Assembly (NCBI GenBank): GCA_013399875.1
Contig: VXAZ01009309.1
Coordinates: forward strand, 1,491,224 to 1,555,223
Direction: 5' to 3'
DNA from: Gymnorhina tibicen
Lineage: Eukaryota; Chordata; Aves; Passeriformes; Artamidae
DNA length: 64,000 bases
Shown here: positions 1 through 13,200 of the stretch, one piece after another
How positions within the stretch are numbered: the first letter of the stretch is position 1
How the letters are laid out: every line of letters begins with the position of its first letter
The notes under the pieces: generated by a model
What the model was told of the DNA's origin: nothing
Databases searched by the model: none
The model's input: only the letters and a program-made list of their open reading frames with translations
Made by a program: the position numbers and the translations under genes

Positions 1-218
1 GCTATTCACGTTCGCGGCCGGGGCCGCTGCAGGGCCGGGGCCGCCCCATTGCCGGTGCCCGCCGCGGAGCTCCGAGCGCGACCGGGGCCGGGCCGGCCCT
101 GCCCTCACACACCTGCCCGGCCCCCGCCCTCAGCGCTGCGCACTCTGCGCCCGGCACGCTCGCGCCTACGCCGTTTGCGCAGCGGGAGCCCTCAGGTGCG
201 GCGGCCGCGCTGACGACA

Positions 219-235
219 TTACGGAGAGTCCGTAA
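219..235. promoter_or_regulatory. Perfect inverted repeat in the promoter island
   Basis: TTACGGA, three bases (GAG), then TCCGTAA: two 7-base arms with perfect dyad symmetry, just after a TGACGAC element at 211-217. The half sites resemble spaced bZIP-type half sites. Binding is inference; only the symmetry and the promoter location are seen. Confidence 0.4.
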
Positions 236-391
236 CACACACCGACCTCTCGGAGGGGCTCTACGCGAGCGGCGTTTCCAGGTGCGGCTCGGCCGCTCCC
301 GTCCCGCGCGGCCCCGGCGCGCTCCGAGCACCAGCGCCGCTCCCCAGGCGGCGGGTGGGACCGCGCGGGCTGCGCGGGGAGCAGCGGCCGC

Positions 392-901
392 NNNNNNNNN
401 NNNNNNNNNNNNNNNNNNNNNNNNNNNNNNNNNNNNNNNNNNNNNNNNNNNNNNNNNNNNNNNNNNNNNNNNNNNNNNNNNNNNNNNNNNNNNNNNNNNN
501 NNNNNNNNNNNNNNNNNNNNNNNNNNNNNNNNNNNNNNNNNNNNNNNNNNNNNNNNNNNNNNNNNNNNNNNNNNNNNNNNNNNNNNNNNNNNNNNNNNNN
601 NNNNNNNNNNNNNNNNNNNNNNNNNNNNNNNNNNNNNNNNNNNNNNNNNNNNNNNNNNNNNNNNNNNNNNNNNNNNNNNNNNNNNNNNNNNNNNNNNNNN
701 NNNNNNNNNNNNNNNNNNNNNNNNNNNNNNNNNNNNNNNNNNNNNNNNNNNNNNNNNNNNNNNNNNNNNNNNNNNNNNNNNNNNNNNNNNNNNNNNNNNN
801 NNNNNNNNNNNNNNNNNNNNNNNNNNNNNNNNNNNNNNNNNNNNNNNNNNNNNNNNNNNNNNNNNNNNNNNNNNNNNNNNNNNNNNNNNNNNNNNNNNNN
901 N
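392..901. other. Assembly gap (510 N) inside the CpG island
   Basis: A run of N interrupts the GC-rich island. Avian CpG islands are often missed by short-read assembly, so the gap probably hides part of the STRBP promoter or first exon. Reading frames that span it are artefacts. Confidence 0.99.
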
Positions 902-3900
902 CGGTGTCCCCGGGCGGTCCCGGCCAGGTGCGGGCCGGGCGGCGCGGGGCGGCTCCCGCCGGGGCTCGGCCCGAAGTTCGCTCCGGCCCCGCGGGGCAGC
1001 CGCGTCCCTCCGGGCCCCGGGCAGGCTCCTCCTGGCTCTGAGCACACTCGTCAGTGTTATGGTCCATGGTTTGTTTGGGTTTTTTTTCCCTCTTTCATTC
1101 TGTATTTGCTTTGCACTGGATTTTGTAATCATTAACCCACTCTTCCTTCTGGAAGTGAGAGCCTGAAAGGGATAACCGGGGTGTCACATGCCCGCCACTG
1201 AGTAGAGCAAAACTTGAGTTTTGAGTCAAAGTAGAAATATGCGTTATCTGGCTAAATATCTTATTATTTATTTACATGGCTCTGAAAATGGTGCCTTGTG
1301 ATTTACAGAAAGAAGAGAGTGGAGCATTCCAACCAGCTCCTGCACAGGGTATGGCAGAAAAGAAAATTTATAACATGGGGGGTCCTAGAGACGTTGGAGT
1401 TAATTTTTTTTCTATATCCGTGTCCTCTAGTTTGTTAACGGTTTTTAAAAGTTTTATTGTGCTCTGTTGTGACAACTCAGAAATGCTAAGTGTGGTTAAA
1501 GCAAAGAAAGGCTTAAGTGGGGATTATTGTCAGGAATATTTCAGATCTCCAGTTCCAAAAAATATTTATGAAACTGTAAGTTAATTAAAATAGCTGGGCT
1601 ATTTAACTTAAAATAGTTGTGTGTTCTAGCAAACATTTGAAGCCTGGCCTTCTAGGGTAAAGACAGAAAATTGAAATAATTTCCTCCATTCATGCAGAAT
1701 ACTTCAACATCTTTAGAAAGAATGGAGAAGAAAGGACTGTTTGCAGACTTAGTCTAGTTTTCTTTGATTTTTAAAGACATGGTAACCATTTTTGAGACCC
1801 AAGGGAAGCAGCAGTGGTGGCAGAGAGAAAGGAAGGAAGGAGTATGGAGCAGTGCTGTCCACTTGGAGGGGAGACCTTAACACAAAACTTTTGGAATGGG
1901 AAGAGAGGAAGGCCTGGCAGTGTCTCTGGAGAGGTTGCATTGCTGTATTCCTGTATTTGCTCAAGGTCGTTGTTCAGTCTCTGAAAAGCAAAAGCGTTTT
2001 CTAAGAATTTAACCAGCCCACCTCTTCCATGGAAGGTGTACAGGCTGGGCTGTAGTTATTTCCTGCCAGTGTAGAGAGGAAGGAGAAATCTGTGTCAGCA
2101 GACTGCAGCTGGCTATAGCTTCTACTAAATTCCTGGTCATTTTTAGGAAGTTAGGCTCGTCTCTGGAAGTTCTTGGCATGTATAATTTTCTTCTGTCTGT
2201 AGCTTTCCAACCGTTTTCCTTTGCTTCGTGTTGTGTAGAATGCAGGGAGAGATGTGGAGAAGAGCAGGTAGGACTGCTAACAGTGAGGGTTTAAGGTTTT
2301 CAGTTCTCTGTTCCTCAGAATCCCATCATTGATGGTGCCAGTCTGGTGCTGCCTTGGCATTTAGAGTTCGAAGAGAATCTTTAGTCTCGCTAGTTTGGTT
2401 GGTCCTGGTTTTATAAAGGGGCTTTATTTGCACAGGCTGTTCATCCAGACTCGTTGTTTCTGCTGAACTATTGGCAGTATTTTTCATCTCTGCACAAAGA
2501 AGATGCTGATAAAGCGCCACTTCTTGCTCTGTGTGATTGACAGGCTACACACAAGGTGGAAATCTAGGACTTGATTTCTTGGGGAACTGGAGAAAGATTC
2601 CATGTAGATATACTTGTGTGTTGGGGGCTGGGGGAGCCCCAGGGGGAACTGGTAGCAATGCTGCTGAGGAAGTGACCAAATCCAGCTTTGTGGTTTGTCC
2701 TGGATGGAATTTCAGACACAGCTAATTTCAAACCGAAGGTCCAGAGTAAATGAGAAGACAGTAAGTGGTTGGAAAGGTACAACAGAAGATGGCATACGGC
2801 AAGCCATGCCAGGCTTAAACATGAGAGAAGCAGTTTAAACTCTGGTGGATACGTGGGTTTTGGTGACCCTTGTTTCTGACTTGTACGTGGTTTTTCCATG
2901 GATGTTCATTCAGAATGCAATGCTTAAGGTTGCAGAGCTCTCTTCTTTTGAAGCCCCTCTGTTAATGTTCCTCAGAAGCCTGTGGGTGGACTGAGTTTTG
3001 TTTTTTTTTTTTAACTGTGAAATCTTGTTTGGAAATAAAAAAAATGTAAAAAAAAAAGTAGTCTTAAGAAGCTGCTTCATGTTGTGAAAAACCTCAGTGT
3101 AGAATCATAAAAGCTGCAGTTTTTCCACGTTGCTTTGTAGCTTGGCATGTAAATAGAGCTCTTTGAAGAGCATATCCATGGCTGGAGAGGGGGAGAGGGA
3201 AAGGCTCTGGCTGGCTAACAAGCTTCTGAGTGTGTGAAAAGCCACCGTGAACATGCTTGGGGAAGTGTCTGTTAAAACATGGAAGTCTGTCCTGGGCTGG
3301 GGTGAGGTACCTACACCTAGAGGTGGCCAATGTGTTGAAGTATAAATATGGAAGCGGTAGAACAGCGGCAGTTTGTGTATTTTACAGACTGGGCTGGGTG
3401 AGGGGAGCGCTCGGGCAGGTGGGAGGGAGGTCCTGGGATGTTCTGGCTGCTGAGGGAGATGCTGGGGGGGTGAGAATGCAGAGGGTCAGTCTGCACCTCC
3501 CTGGGCTCACCTCCAGCTCTCGCTGAGTTTGGGTGTATGGTGCCTCTCACTGTGCCAACAGCAGAGTTCAGCATTTTGGGGTCTGCACCTTACTTTGTAT
3601 TGGGGTGGGGAGAGCAGGACTTTTCTGACAACAGCCACATGAGGAGCGCTTGGCCGGTGCGGTGTGCTGGATTTGCTGTAGCCCAGCAGTATTGGCAAGT
3701 GACGATTGCTTTGCTGCTGAATATGCTGCAGTGAGGAAATCAAAAGGAAAATTCCTGTTTAAAGCAATATGAACAAACTGTTAGAGATTTAAAGAGCAGA
3801 AGAATGCAAGTCTCAAACCCTTCTGTAGAAACCATAGTTTGACTACGTTTTTGGTACTTGCAGCGTGATTTGACAAACAGAAACTTTGTACTTGATGTTT

Positions 3901-6900
3901 AAGGAGGGAGAAGCCTTACCTGAAAGCTATTGCTGGTATCTTTTGTTAAAAGCAATAATTGTTACAAGCTACAAGGCCAAAGACAGTATTTTTTCCAGTT
4001 GTACTTCTGCAGTTCTTGGCACTTGTGTAGTTTTTCCTTCTTATGTGCAAGTTTTTCACTGAGCACTGATGACAGAAAACAGTGTCACAGTTCGTGTCTG
4101 TGTCAGCTCACAGAGGGACAGTGTTCCTATTTAACTTCTTTGAAAACCTCAATTCATGTCCCTTAACAAAAAACCTGCAGAGGAATTCTTATGAATGATA
4201 TGAGCAAGTAAACATCTTGCACTTTGGATTTTTAGACTTTATTTTGTAGCTATAGTACCTTATGTTCCGGTCCTCTCACTTTGGTCATCGTGGAATAGGA
4301 GGGGACAGAATTCTTGGAGCCCACTCCACATTGTTGCCTTGTGCTCCTAGTTCTGCTTCGCAATGCACATCCTGACCTTTCCGCTAATTGCCTGTGTGGT
4401 GTCGGAATGTGGCCGAGGTGCTGGCTATAGGAGAAGCCCCAGAACAAATTCGGGGTATGTCATTTGTTCTGCTGTTTGTGAAGGGTATGTAAAGCATGGC
4501 CCTGGGCTGCTCTGTCCCTCCTCTGCTGCTAAACCCAAGAACTCTGGGACTAACCCAAGGCTGGATTTCTGTGCAGCTGAGCCAGGCTGTTGTATCTCTG
4601 GGCCACCTGCACATCTGCCCATTGGCTTCTCAAGTAATAAAGACCAGGGATTAATTAGTAAACCCCATGCCCTTGTGGTCTTATGTCGTTGATTTTTCTA
4701 TAACTATGCAAAACTTTGTAACTCTTCTCTAGTAAAATATTGTCATAACCTGCTGGTAACTTAAAGGTATAAGTGGAGGTTGAAGAGGAATAATCCTTAT
4801 GAAATCCATTTTAGGGATGTTTTGGATTGTGGAAACTTAAGTGATCCTGCCACATGTGTTGATTTACATTAGCTCCCTTATGTTGTGGTTTGGTGTGCTA
4901 TTTAAGAGCCCTAAGATGCTACTGGTGATTGACATAACAAAATGTAAATTACATGCTGTTTTCCTAAGGTCTAATTTATCTGTCATAAGGTTTGTGTACC
5001 AACAGTACTGAGCTCTTCTTACAATAATGTTTCTCTTTCATGTAATGCCTACACAGGGGAATTAAAATTACCCTTAATTGTATGCTTAAAAAGAAAATAA
5101 AATTGGGGTGTGTATGGCTATGCCAGTAAATTAAATTTTGCTGCTTCTTGTTCTTTTCGTGCCTTTAGTTTAAATTGTCTTTATTGAAAAATTTAATGTT
5201 TGAGTATCTCGTTAGGAAGAACCGTCTTACTCGTGGGTAGCTGTGAAATGTCACAAAACTTGAAGAAATCTTATAAACCAGAATTCATTTCGATTTTAAA
5301 GCAGAGCTTGGCATTTGGCTTGGCAGTAAATGAACTCAGTGGTGAGAAACTGGTGTTGCCCCATAGAAATTGCTTCCCGGTAGGAGCAGAAAAGGGCAGG
5401 CTGAGTTTAAGGCTTTGTACTTTTCTCTTTTTCTTCTGATTCTTGGGGTGGAAGACACTTTGACTGAACACATATCTTGCCTGACTGGCAACACAGCAGA
5501 TTGGAGTGTTGGCACAGCGTCTTAAGTGTTAGGCCCTCTAAAGTCTTTAGTATTCCCTGAGCCACAGGGATGATGTTCCATGGGGAAATGTCCCTCCGGA
5601 GCTATTGGACTGAGTTGATAATGACCCTAAACCAGATGTTCCCTAATCCCACTTCTCAACCAGCAGGATCTGCCTTGTGGAAAGGCCAGCACAGCACACA
5701 GGTGTGTGGGAAGCCCAGCCCCACAACCTCCGTGCAGCTGGTTTGTGCTTCCAGAAATGAGCTTTGGCAAAACACTCCCTCGAGAGGCTGAGGAGGCCTG
5801 AGGCTGTGGGCAGGGGTTTTTTGGGCACACAGCACCTGTTTCCTTCCAGCAAAAATCTGCCAAAAAATGGTTTACCATAGTTCCACTGACACTGTGAAAT
5901 TAATACATCTTTTTTAGTCTCTATTTGAAAGGGGATGGGTCCCATAACAGGATTATGGTAAGTCATGGTTGATCTTGAAGGAGGCATAAAAATTTTCTTC
6001 ACTTGTTGCAGGGCTTTGCTTTTTTGTTACAGCGTAGCAGCCGAAGCATGGTTCCCAATTTAACCCTCTCATAAACATGGTATCTCTCTTCATAACATGA
6101 ACTAACATGAAATCATAGATATGGTACCTCGCTTGCTAAAGAGACTGTACAAAATTCAGCAAGGAAACAAGCTGACGTGCTGCACTCCACTGAATTTAGT
6201 TGCCATTGTTGAAATAGGTGATGTTTTAAAATTGCCAGCTGGTATATACCTGAATAAAGAAGGTGTTTGATTTACAAGGTCATTTTACAGCCTGCCTAGC
6301 AAGACACTGACCAGTTGGACCAAACACATCACCGGGAGACTGGGTAAAGGCCTACAGCCAGGACAGTATGAACAGATCCATTCAACAAACAAATTACGAC
6401 TTGTATGAAAAAAGAAAATAAAAAGCATTTGAGTTAGCTGCCCCATGGCAGTCAGCTGGTGCTGTGTTTCTGATAGAGTAGGAGCATGATCATCAAGGGT
6501 CCAGTGGGTAAGGTCCATGGGGCTGGGCTGCGGATGTTTTTGTTAACCATAAAACAACATCAGTGAATGTGGAAGTGCTGACTAGCACGTGTTCAGGTTT
6601 AATCAGTTGAAGCTGAGTGCACATCACAGCTATTTATGTGGTGTTCATTCCCTGGCCGTCGTGGCAGTGGCCCAACCTGCGTGGCTGGTTTTCCCAGCTG
6701 AGGCAGCTGTGTGATGTTCTGACAGGTGTGACTGATGCTGGGGCTGGCTGAAGACAGCCATTTCCCAGTATGAAGACAAGGAGACAAATTAGTAATTTAT
6801 TCCTATTTTTGATACAGATGTGCTGAAAGGGGCCGCTCTTTGCATATGGAAACTTGTTCTTTGTCTCCAGGTATGGGGGCTGAGTTTGCTCTGTGACCCT

Positions 6901-9900
6901 CCTGGTGCTTTTCTACTTTTTCTTCTCTGCTCTGCCTGATTGTTGTGTCTTATGTGACAATCTGGAGGGATTTGCTGTAATGGAAGAGACTCTGGAATAG
7001 AAGGGGGAGCTGTAGGTGTACAGCCTGTGACTCCAGGGAGTGAAGTACCGGAGAACAGACGCAGCCACTGGAAAGCCAGGGGCTGTGGTATGACGGAACA
7101 AGTAGAGAACATGGATCTCCAAGTAGGATACTTGACGGGATTTCAAGGAAACAGATACAGAGACTCAGAACATTTGGACTTCTACTGCTCTTCCAATCCC
7201 AATCTCTTCCCCTTTACTCTGATAGCTGGTATAGCTCAACAGAAGATAAGGAGAAAACATAAATGTCCAAGAACTGATTTCTCCCCACCTCTGCTTTGAA
7301 GGATGCCTTCTCCATGTCATAGGCTCTTAGTGACCGTCATCTTTTCAGAGAGCTTCAAGTGTTTGGTGAGCAGTTATTCCGTGTCCTAATGCTTCATGAT
7401 CTCTTGATTCGATGTCTAGGTAATTGGACTTGGCAAATAGATTAGGGCTTCTTTGGTTACCCAGTCATGCTGTCCAAGTCTTCAATCATGCAGACACTTA
7501 ATCTGTTCCTTTAAAGTGCTCAGCCGCGCCATTTGGGTGACCCTAAAGAGCATCACCGGGGCTGAACTGCACTGTGTGGTAAGCGGGGATGGGGCGTAGG
7601 AGAACTGGGAGCACTCCTTCCAAAACTGGAAACGGGTAAAGCTCTTCAACAGCAGGCACTGAGCAACACTGTGTTCCAGTGAAGAATGCCTGGTAATTAA
7701 CCTGCAAGTATTGATTAGGACAGTATTTGGCCCCTTTTCGGGTTCTGCTGCTGACTTACCACACAATTTCATTTCTTTGTGTCTGAAGTTCCCCCATAAA
7801 GATCTGAAATGTTTTCCTGTCTCACAAAACCTGTTATTTAAAAACCAGTAATAAATGTACTCTGGTAAATATGGTGACAAGTGTTCTAGAAAAGCCAGGA
7901 AGAAAGGCAAATACTGGGAAAGGGGGGGGAGACAAAACTGATAACTTCTTTGCTTCTGGTGGGTGAGGGTGAAATTGGTGACTGCCAAAAATATGAGCTC
8001 AGCGAAGTAGCTTGTTCTGCTCTGAGCCCACATCTGTACACACCTCCTCATCTCTACAGATGGCCAGAAGGCTGAAGAGAGAACACAGTTGTCTAAATTT
8101 GTGTAAGAGAAAAGAATCATGACTCCCACCTTGGAGGCACATAAGAACCTCCTGTAACTGGGGGGTTTTCAACAATTTAAAAAATTTGGTTGAATTTTCA
8201 GTCTTAGCCAATTTTGTGGAACCTGACACTGTTCATAGTTGCTAAATAAATAACTTTTTAAATTTTAATTTGTGTTAAAAGATGGTTGTCTGGAACTGTA
8301 GTCTTTATTCCTTCAAAACTAGCCTGCTAAGGAATATATTTGGTCCAGAAGTCATCTTTGCATGCTTATACTTTAGCAACTTATAAGATGCTTTTCCACT
8401 TTAGATTTCATAGTACTTCATAATTTAGAAATAACAACTGTCACAGTCACAATAGTGACAGGGCGATCTGGATCAATCATGGTAAAAGGCATGAAGATAA
8501 AAACAAAATATTTTTGCCTTTATGTCTCTTTTCTCCTGCCATTAGTGTGGGAATGAGATTGTCTTTTACATTTACATTTTCATGTGGTCTGCTTTATCTT
8601 TTGGGGGAATTCAGTAACTTTCCTTTTGTTAGCCCAGGAGATAAAGGATATTTTTTAAAGCAGGTGGTTGGGAGTCAGTATTATATAAGTAGTGATCTCT
8701 TGACCAAAAACTTGATTTTGTGGATGTGGCCTTATGTAATAAACTAATAAAAGAGAGCAGTTTACAAAGTGCATTTTTGACAGGTCTCTGATCAAGCCCA
8801 TTCTTTGCAGAGGGGTTGAATACTGAATGTCCCTGAGTTGTGACTGTAGATACTGTTCCCTTCCACCCCAAACACTGAGCAGCCTGAAACTGGAAACCTC
8901 CTGACCCTTTTAAAAACAAACAAGCAGTTTTGTTTAACTTTTTGCTGTGGGTCAGGAGCCTGAGCTTCATGCCAAGTTTCAGTGTGATCCAAAGTAACAC
9001 TGCAGACTTAAAGGAAAAACTTGCAATATGGAACTGATGAAGCTGTGACTGTTGAGGTGCTGTGATTTATTACAACAGATTCTTAAAAGAGGAGTAGGAG
9101 ATGTCCTGCCCTAAACATCCTTCAGTAAATGATAATTCTTAGGTGAGAACTTACAAGTGCATAGGTGAAATATTCTGTTCCTTAATACGGCTTCTGCATT
9201 AGTGTTAAAATAGCCACATTACAAATGGATCTGCTCTTTCTGTGCAGTTGGGTGGTATCTGGCCTCTGTTTCCGTTCCCCTTGAGATGCTTCCAAGTGTG
9301 CTTTTAGTGGTGCCGCTGCAGCCCAGTGCCACTGTCATAACAGCATTCCACCCTCTGTGAGGAGTTGCAGCAGCACCCCACTTGGATGCATTGGTCTCTC
9401 CCTTGCAGGATAAGGACACTCATCCTTCCAGCACTGTGTCTACAGAACTTTCTCTGGTGGCTGTTTCATGAAGTTTTGAAGGGGAGCAAGTATGCTGAAA
9501 GAATGTTAAGGGCAAAGAGGATTCAGAAGCATTTGCAGAAAAATGGGCAACTCCAGAGTTGAACTAAGCTGATTGGGATCAATGGATTGCCCAGGGAGGC
9601 AGAGGGAGTCCAGGAGAAACTGTCGAGTGTTCCTTCTGGAGTATCCACTTACTGATGCTTCTGCAGTTACTGCAGGGCTTGAATATCATTGAACTGGTGC
9701 TTCTGCAGTTGCTGTAGAAACTGTTGGCTCAGGCTGTCCCCTTGCAGTTCTCCTTCAGAGGAAGGACTGCTCAGGGAGAGCTTGGCTGGGCATGGGACTC
9801 ACTGGTACGTTCCCTGTTTCCTTTCACGCTGCGATCTGCAATCTTTATTTTAATACAAATCCCTTGGCTAGCTTCTTTTCTTTTGCTTATAAATGTTTGA

Positions 9901-10195
9901 TCTGTATGTGGTACTCGCAGTAAAGTCCTCTTGTGCCAGAAGAACAAAGACTTGCTTTTTGTTGGTGCTCGGCCCCACTGACTTGCAGTGGCTGCCTGGT
10001 TTTAGTGCCAGTTTTAGCAGGTGCACCCTGTCTCAATGAGTTCTCTTTGCCCTCATCACACAGCACAGTAGCAAGTCTCATGCACAGTCTATAGAAGACT
10101 GAATTTTGGCGGAGAGCTGAGGAGTTAGGGATTTACTGTGCTTCCCCTCTCCTTTCTTTCTCTTGCTCTGCTTTCATTATTTGTGCTCCTCTTGT

Positions 10196-10250
10196 TACAG
10201 TTGGACTAGCTGATCGATGCAGGTCCTTTCCAGCTGACAATATTCTAACA
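10196..10250 (+). mobile_element. Degenerate CR1 LINE 3' end
   Basis: The text GTTGGACTAGCTGATC followed by GCAGGTCCTTTCCAGC resembles the terminal CR1 motif (GTTGGACT, GATGATC, GGTCCCTTCCAACC) typical of bird genomes. It is short and diverged, with no flanking CR1 body that I can recognise, so it is an old truncated copy if real. Confidence 0.5.
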
Positions 10251-13200
10251 AAGTTTGAAATATCTCCTGAAAAGATCAAAGTAGCCATCCTGAATAAACT
10301 CACAGGAGTTATAAACTGCTGTTGGATGGCTGGAGCTCAGTGTGGAGCAGACTGAAGGGATCTTGTTTGAGGGCTGTGGTTTGGGTGCAGGCAGGGGAAG
10401 CAATGACAGGGGCACTCCTGGTCATCTGGGAGTTCCCGATGGTTTTTCCAATTTGTAAGAGAAATGCTCTCAGACCCTCCATCCTTTACATCTGGTTTTG
10501 GGTGTTTTAGATGGTCACCCAATATCTAACGTGAAAGCTGGGTTTTGACTGGTTGATTATTTTGTTGGTTTTTTAAGAGAGAGAGAGAAGAATAAACTCC
10601 CTTATCCTCCACAGCTTGCTCCTATGTCAGCTGGAACTTTAGAAAAACCAAGTGGCAAAGAGAGCCTTTGGGTTTTCTCTTCAAAGCCAAAAGATGTGCT
10701 AGAATGCGGTGTGCAGAGTGCTCGGTGCTGAGGAGCTGGCTGCTCTACAGAGCGGGGCTGCAGAGCTTCCCCTTATCTTGCAGAAAAGCTCAGGTCCCTC
10801 GCTAGTGTTCTGAAGCGTTCTTGTTTTTTGGCTCCTGTTCTTCCTGAGAACAGACTGTGTGTGTCCTGCTGCCTGACAAAAGAGGGGCTTCATTGTCCTC
10901 TTTTGAAAAAGACACAAGGTTCCTGAGTCCTCATCAGTTTGACTTTCAAAAGAGCACAGTGCTCAAAAAATTTGATGCCTGAAAGTAGGACACATTGTGA
11001 ATTAGGTTCCTGAGTTTAATCATACCATATTCAGACACTGAATTGCTAATTTGACTCTCATGAATGGGCAGGTAATTGTTGTCAAGCGTTTCCTGTGACA
11101 GTTTGCCAAGCTGACCTGTGAGGAACCCATGATCCTGCAAGAGAGATTGAATAACAAAAGCAGCCAGGAATGCCGTGTCTGCTCAAATTAAACTAATGAA
11201 GCCTAAAGAGGTGGAAAGCTAGAAAGGGGGAAGAGGATGCTCCATGCTTGGTGTGTGTAGTAAATGAACAACGTACACTGTTCCAAGTGCTACCACTGAG
11301 TTACTGTGGCACTGGGCAAGTCACTTGAATTTTTGGGCAGTGGGCTCTTTTCTCCATGCAAACAGCACAACATTTACACCTTTCACAGCATTTACAGAAG
11401 TGATGTTTGAAGAGTTGTGAAATGCTTGTGTGTGTATCTAAGGTCTGATTTTTTTTGCTAATAAAAGTACATTGAAACTTGATAACTGCAATCAAAATAG
11501 AAAAGACTGAGTAATGTTTTTTCAGTCTCTTGTAAAGTCCAGCATGGAGGTTGCCATCTCCCCCAGGTTAGCAAGGGGAGGGTGGGCAGTACTGTCTGGT
11601 TACTGGGAGATAGAGAAGTAATTTCCAAGATTTCTTTGTTTTGTTACCTCTGAGCCATTTCATTCAATTTACTCTTCCTGGTGTTGAAAAAAACACTTTA
11701 TCTCTTGAGCGGCTGCAGATATTTTGCAGGGTTTGCTAGTTCCACAAAGCAGCTTGGTGACACCTGCATGCTTTGAAATCTCATTGCAGTATTTAAGAAT
11801 GAGATCAGTTTAGAAATGCAATATATTCTCCCCATGGTAAATGGGAAAAAATGGCCACAACCACTTGGACTGCAGTTCTGTGAGCGGTGTTATTCACCAA
11901 ACTGTGCTTACCCTTCAGTGGGGAGAACGTTGGTTCTTCTATTAGCTTTTAACTTTGATGGCAATATTCCAAGAAGAAAAAACAGTACTTAAGTTTCGTT
12001 CTTAGCACGGAGATAAATGGAATGTCTCTGTGATTTGTCTGAAACCATGTGGCGAAAGGCAGGATTTCTTTTCCTAACAGTTTTGCAGAGTAATAGGACA
12101 GACCATGATTTGGATTGCACAAGACACGTGCTGGGTTACTTTAAAGTCTGCCAAGTTCTAATTTGCAATTTCTAGAAAATTTAGAACAGAAACATCTGAG
12201 TGTCTGCAGAAATCGTGCTTCTAAATTTAACTTCTGGAATTTGTGTTGGTAAAGCATGAAATTGCCTGGTAATATTTGTCCACTGAATTTCAGGGAGAGC
12301 ATTTCTTTGTGTTGACAGTGCTGCATTGATGGTTCTGCTGTTCTGTTCCTGGTCCTGCAGTGTGCAAGTTATAAATGCTTTAGAGCAAAATGCTCAGTGA
12401 AAAGGTTTAATTACTATTTGTTTCTGTCAAAACAAGCAGTTATTACTTGTTATTGTTTCCTTCAATGTATTTCTGCAGTTAATAAATAATGGACTGACTT
12501 TCCCAGGCCAGTAAGAACTGTTTCTGAACACCCTGTTACAGCAAGTGTGGGAGTTTGCAAATATCACTGAGAAGGCCCGATACAGGGACTTTTGTTTCCA
12601 CAACAGAGAAGCTGTGCAAGTGAAGAACTCATAAACCAGAAGAACCAAGTCCTCTTTCAGTGCACAAAGCATTTATGTACTTTTTTTTTAAAAAACGATT
12701 TTTTCACTAACGCAGAAGTGTCAGGTTATAGAGATGAACTGTGTTTGAACTGTGGAATAAGATAGATTGATGACATTATAATCACACATTCTAATATCAC
12801 TAAAAGTATAGTTTTGGACTGAAAACCAGGCAGGTTTTTTGTGCTGCCAAGAGCAGAGTTCAATATAATGGTGGTGTTGACACGGATACAGATTTCCACA
12901 GGTGGCTAAGCAGGCAATAAAAACATTTACACTCTAATCTGGACTGAGGGATGAACGGGTTTCTGTCTCACTGCCCACCTGAGGAGAACACCCTCAGTCT
13001 GTGTGGCAGCTGGTTTCTAACCCTGGTTTTGATCCTGCCTCTGCATCCAGAACCGAGTGTTCTCCTACCCTGACAGGTTGTGGCTTCCCAAGTGCAACTG
13101 CTTTTGAGAAATAAAATAAACCCCATCAGTGTTGCATTTAGGCGCAGCAGGTTTCCTGTTATCGGGGGAACTGAAGTGGCCAGACGCAAACTGCAGCTAA

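Larger units (their letters stand above)
1..1045 (+). promoter_or_regulatory. STRBP: CpG island, probable STRBP promoter and non-coding first exon
   Basis: The sequence on both sides of the assembly gap is extremely GC-rich and dense in CpG, and it changes abruptly to AT-rich intron-like sequence after about 1045. This is what a vertebrate CpG-island promoter looks like. STRBP is the only gene found downstream on this strand, and its start codon lies on an internal UTR exon, so a non-coding first exon should lie here. A possible first-exon donor is TTTCCAG|GTGCGG with the intron starting at 282; CGGCCAG|GTGCGG near 928 is another. No TATA box is visible. The exact transcription start cannot be placed. 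Island promoters are often bidirectional, so a divergent transcript to the left is possible. Confidence 0.7.

Noticed and set aside
2..1166. Long open frames on both strands across the start of the window
   Set aside because: They exist only because the 510-base N run has no stops; the flanks are GC-rich CpG-island sequence, where stop codons are rare.
1276..1584. 102-codon frame just after the CpG island
   Set aside because: No Kozak, conservation or family evidence; AT-rich translation with no recognisable motif, and STRBP translation starts at 22699.
9570..9625. Possible CR1 body fragment (GATTGCCCAGGGAGGCAG)
   Set aside because: Resembles the CR1 segment GCTGCCCAGGGAGGTGG over only about 18 bases, with no matching flanks.
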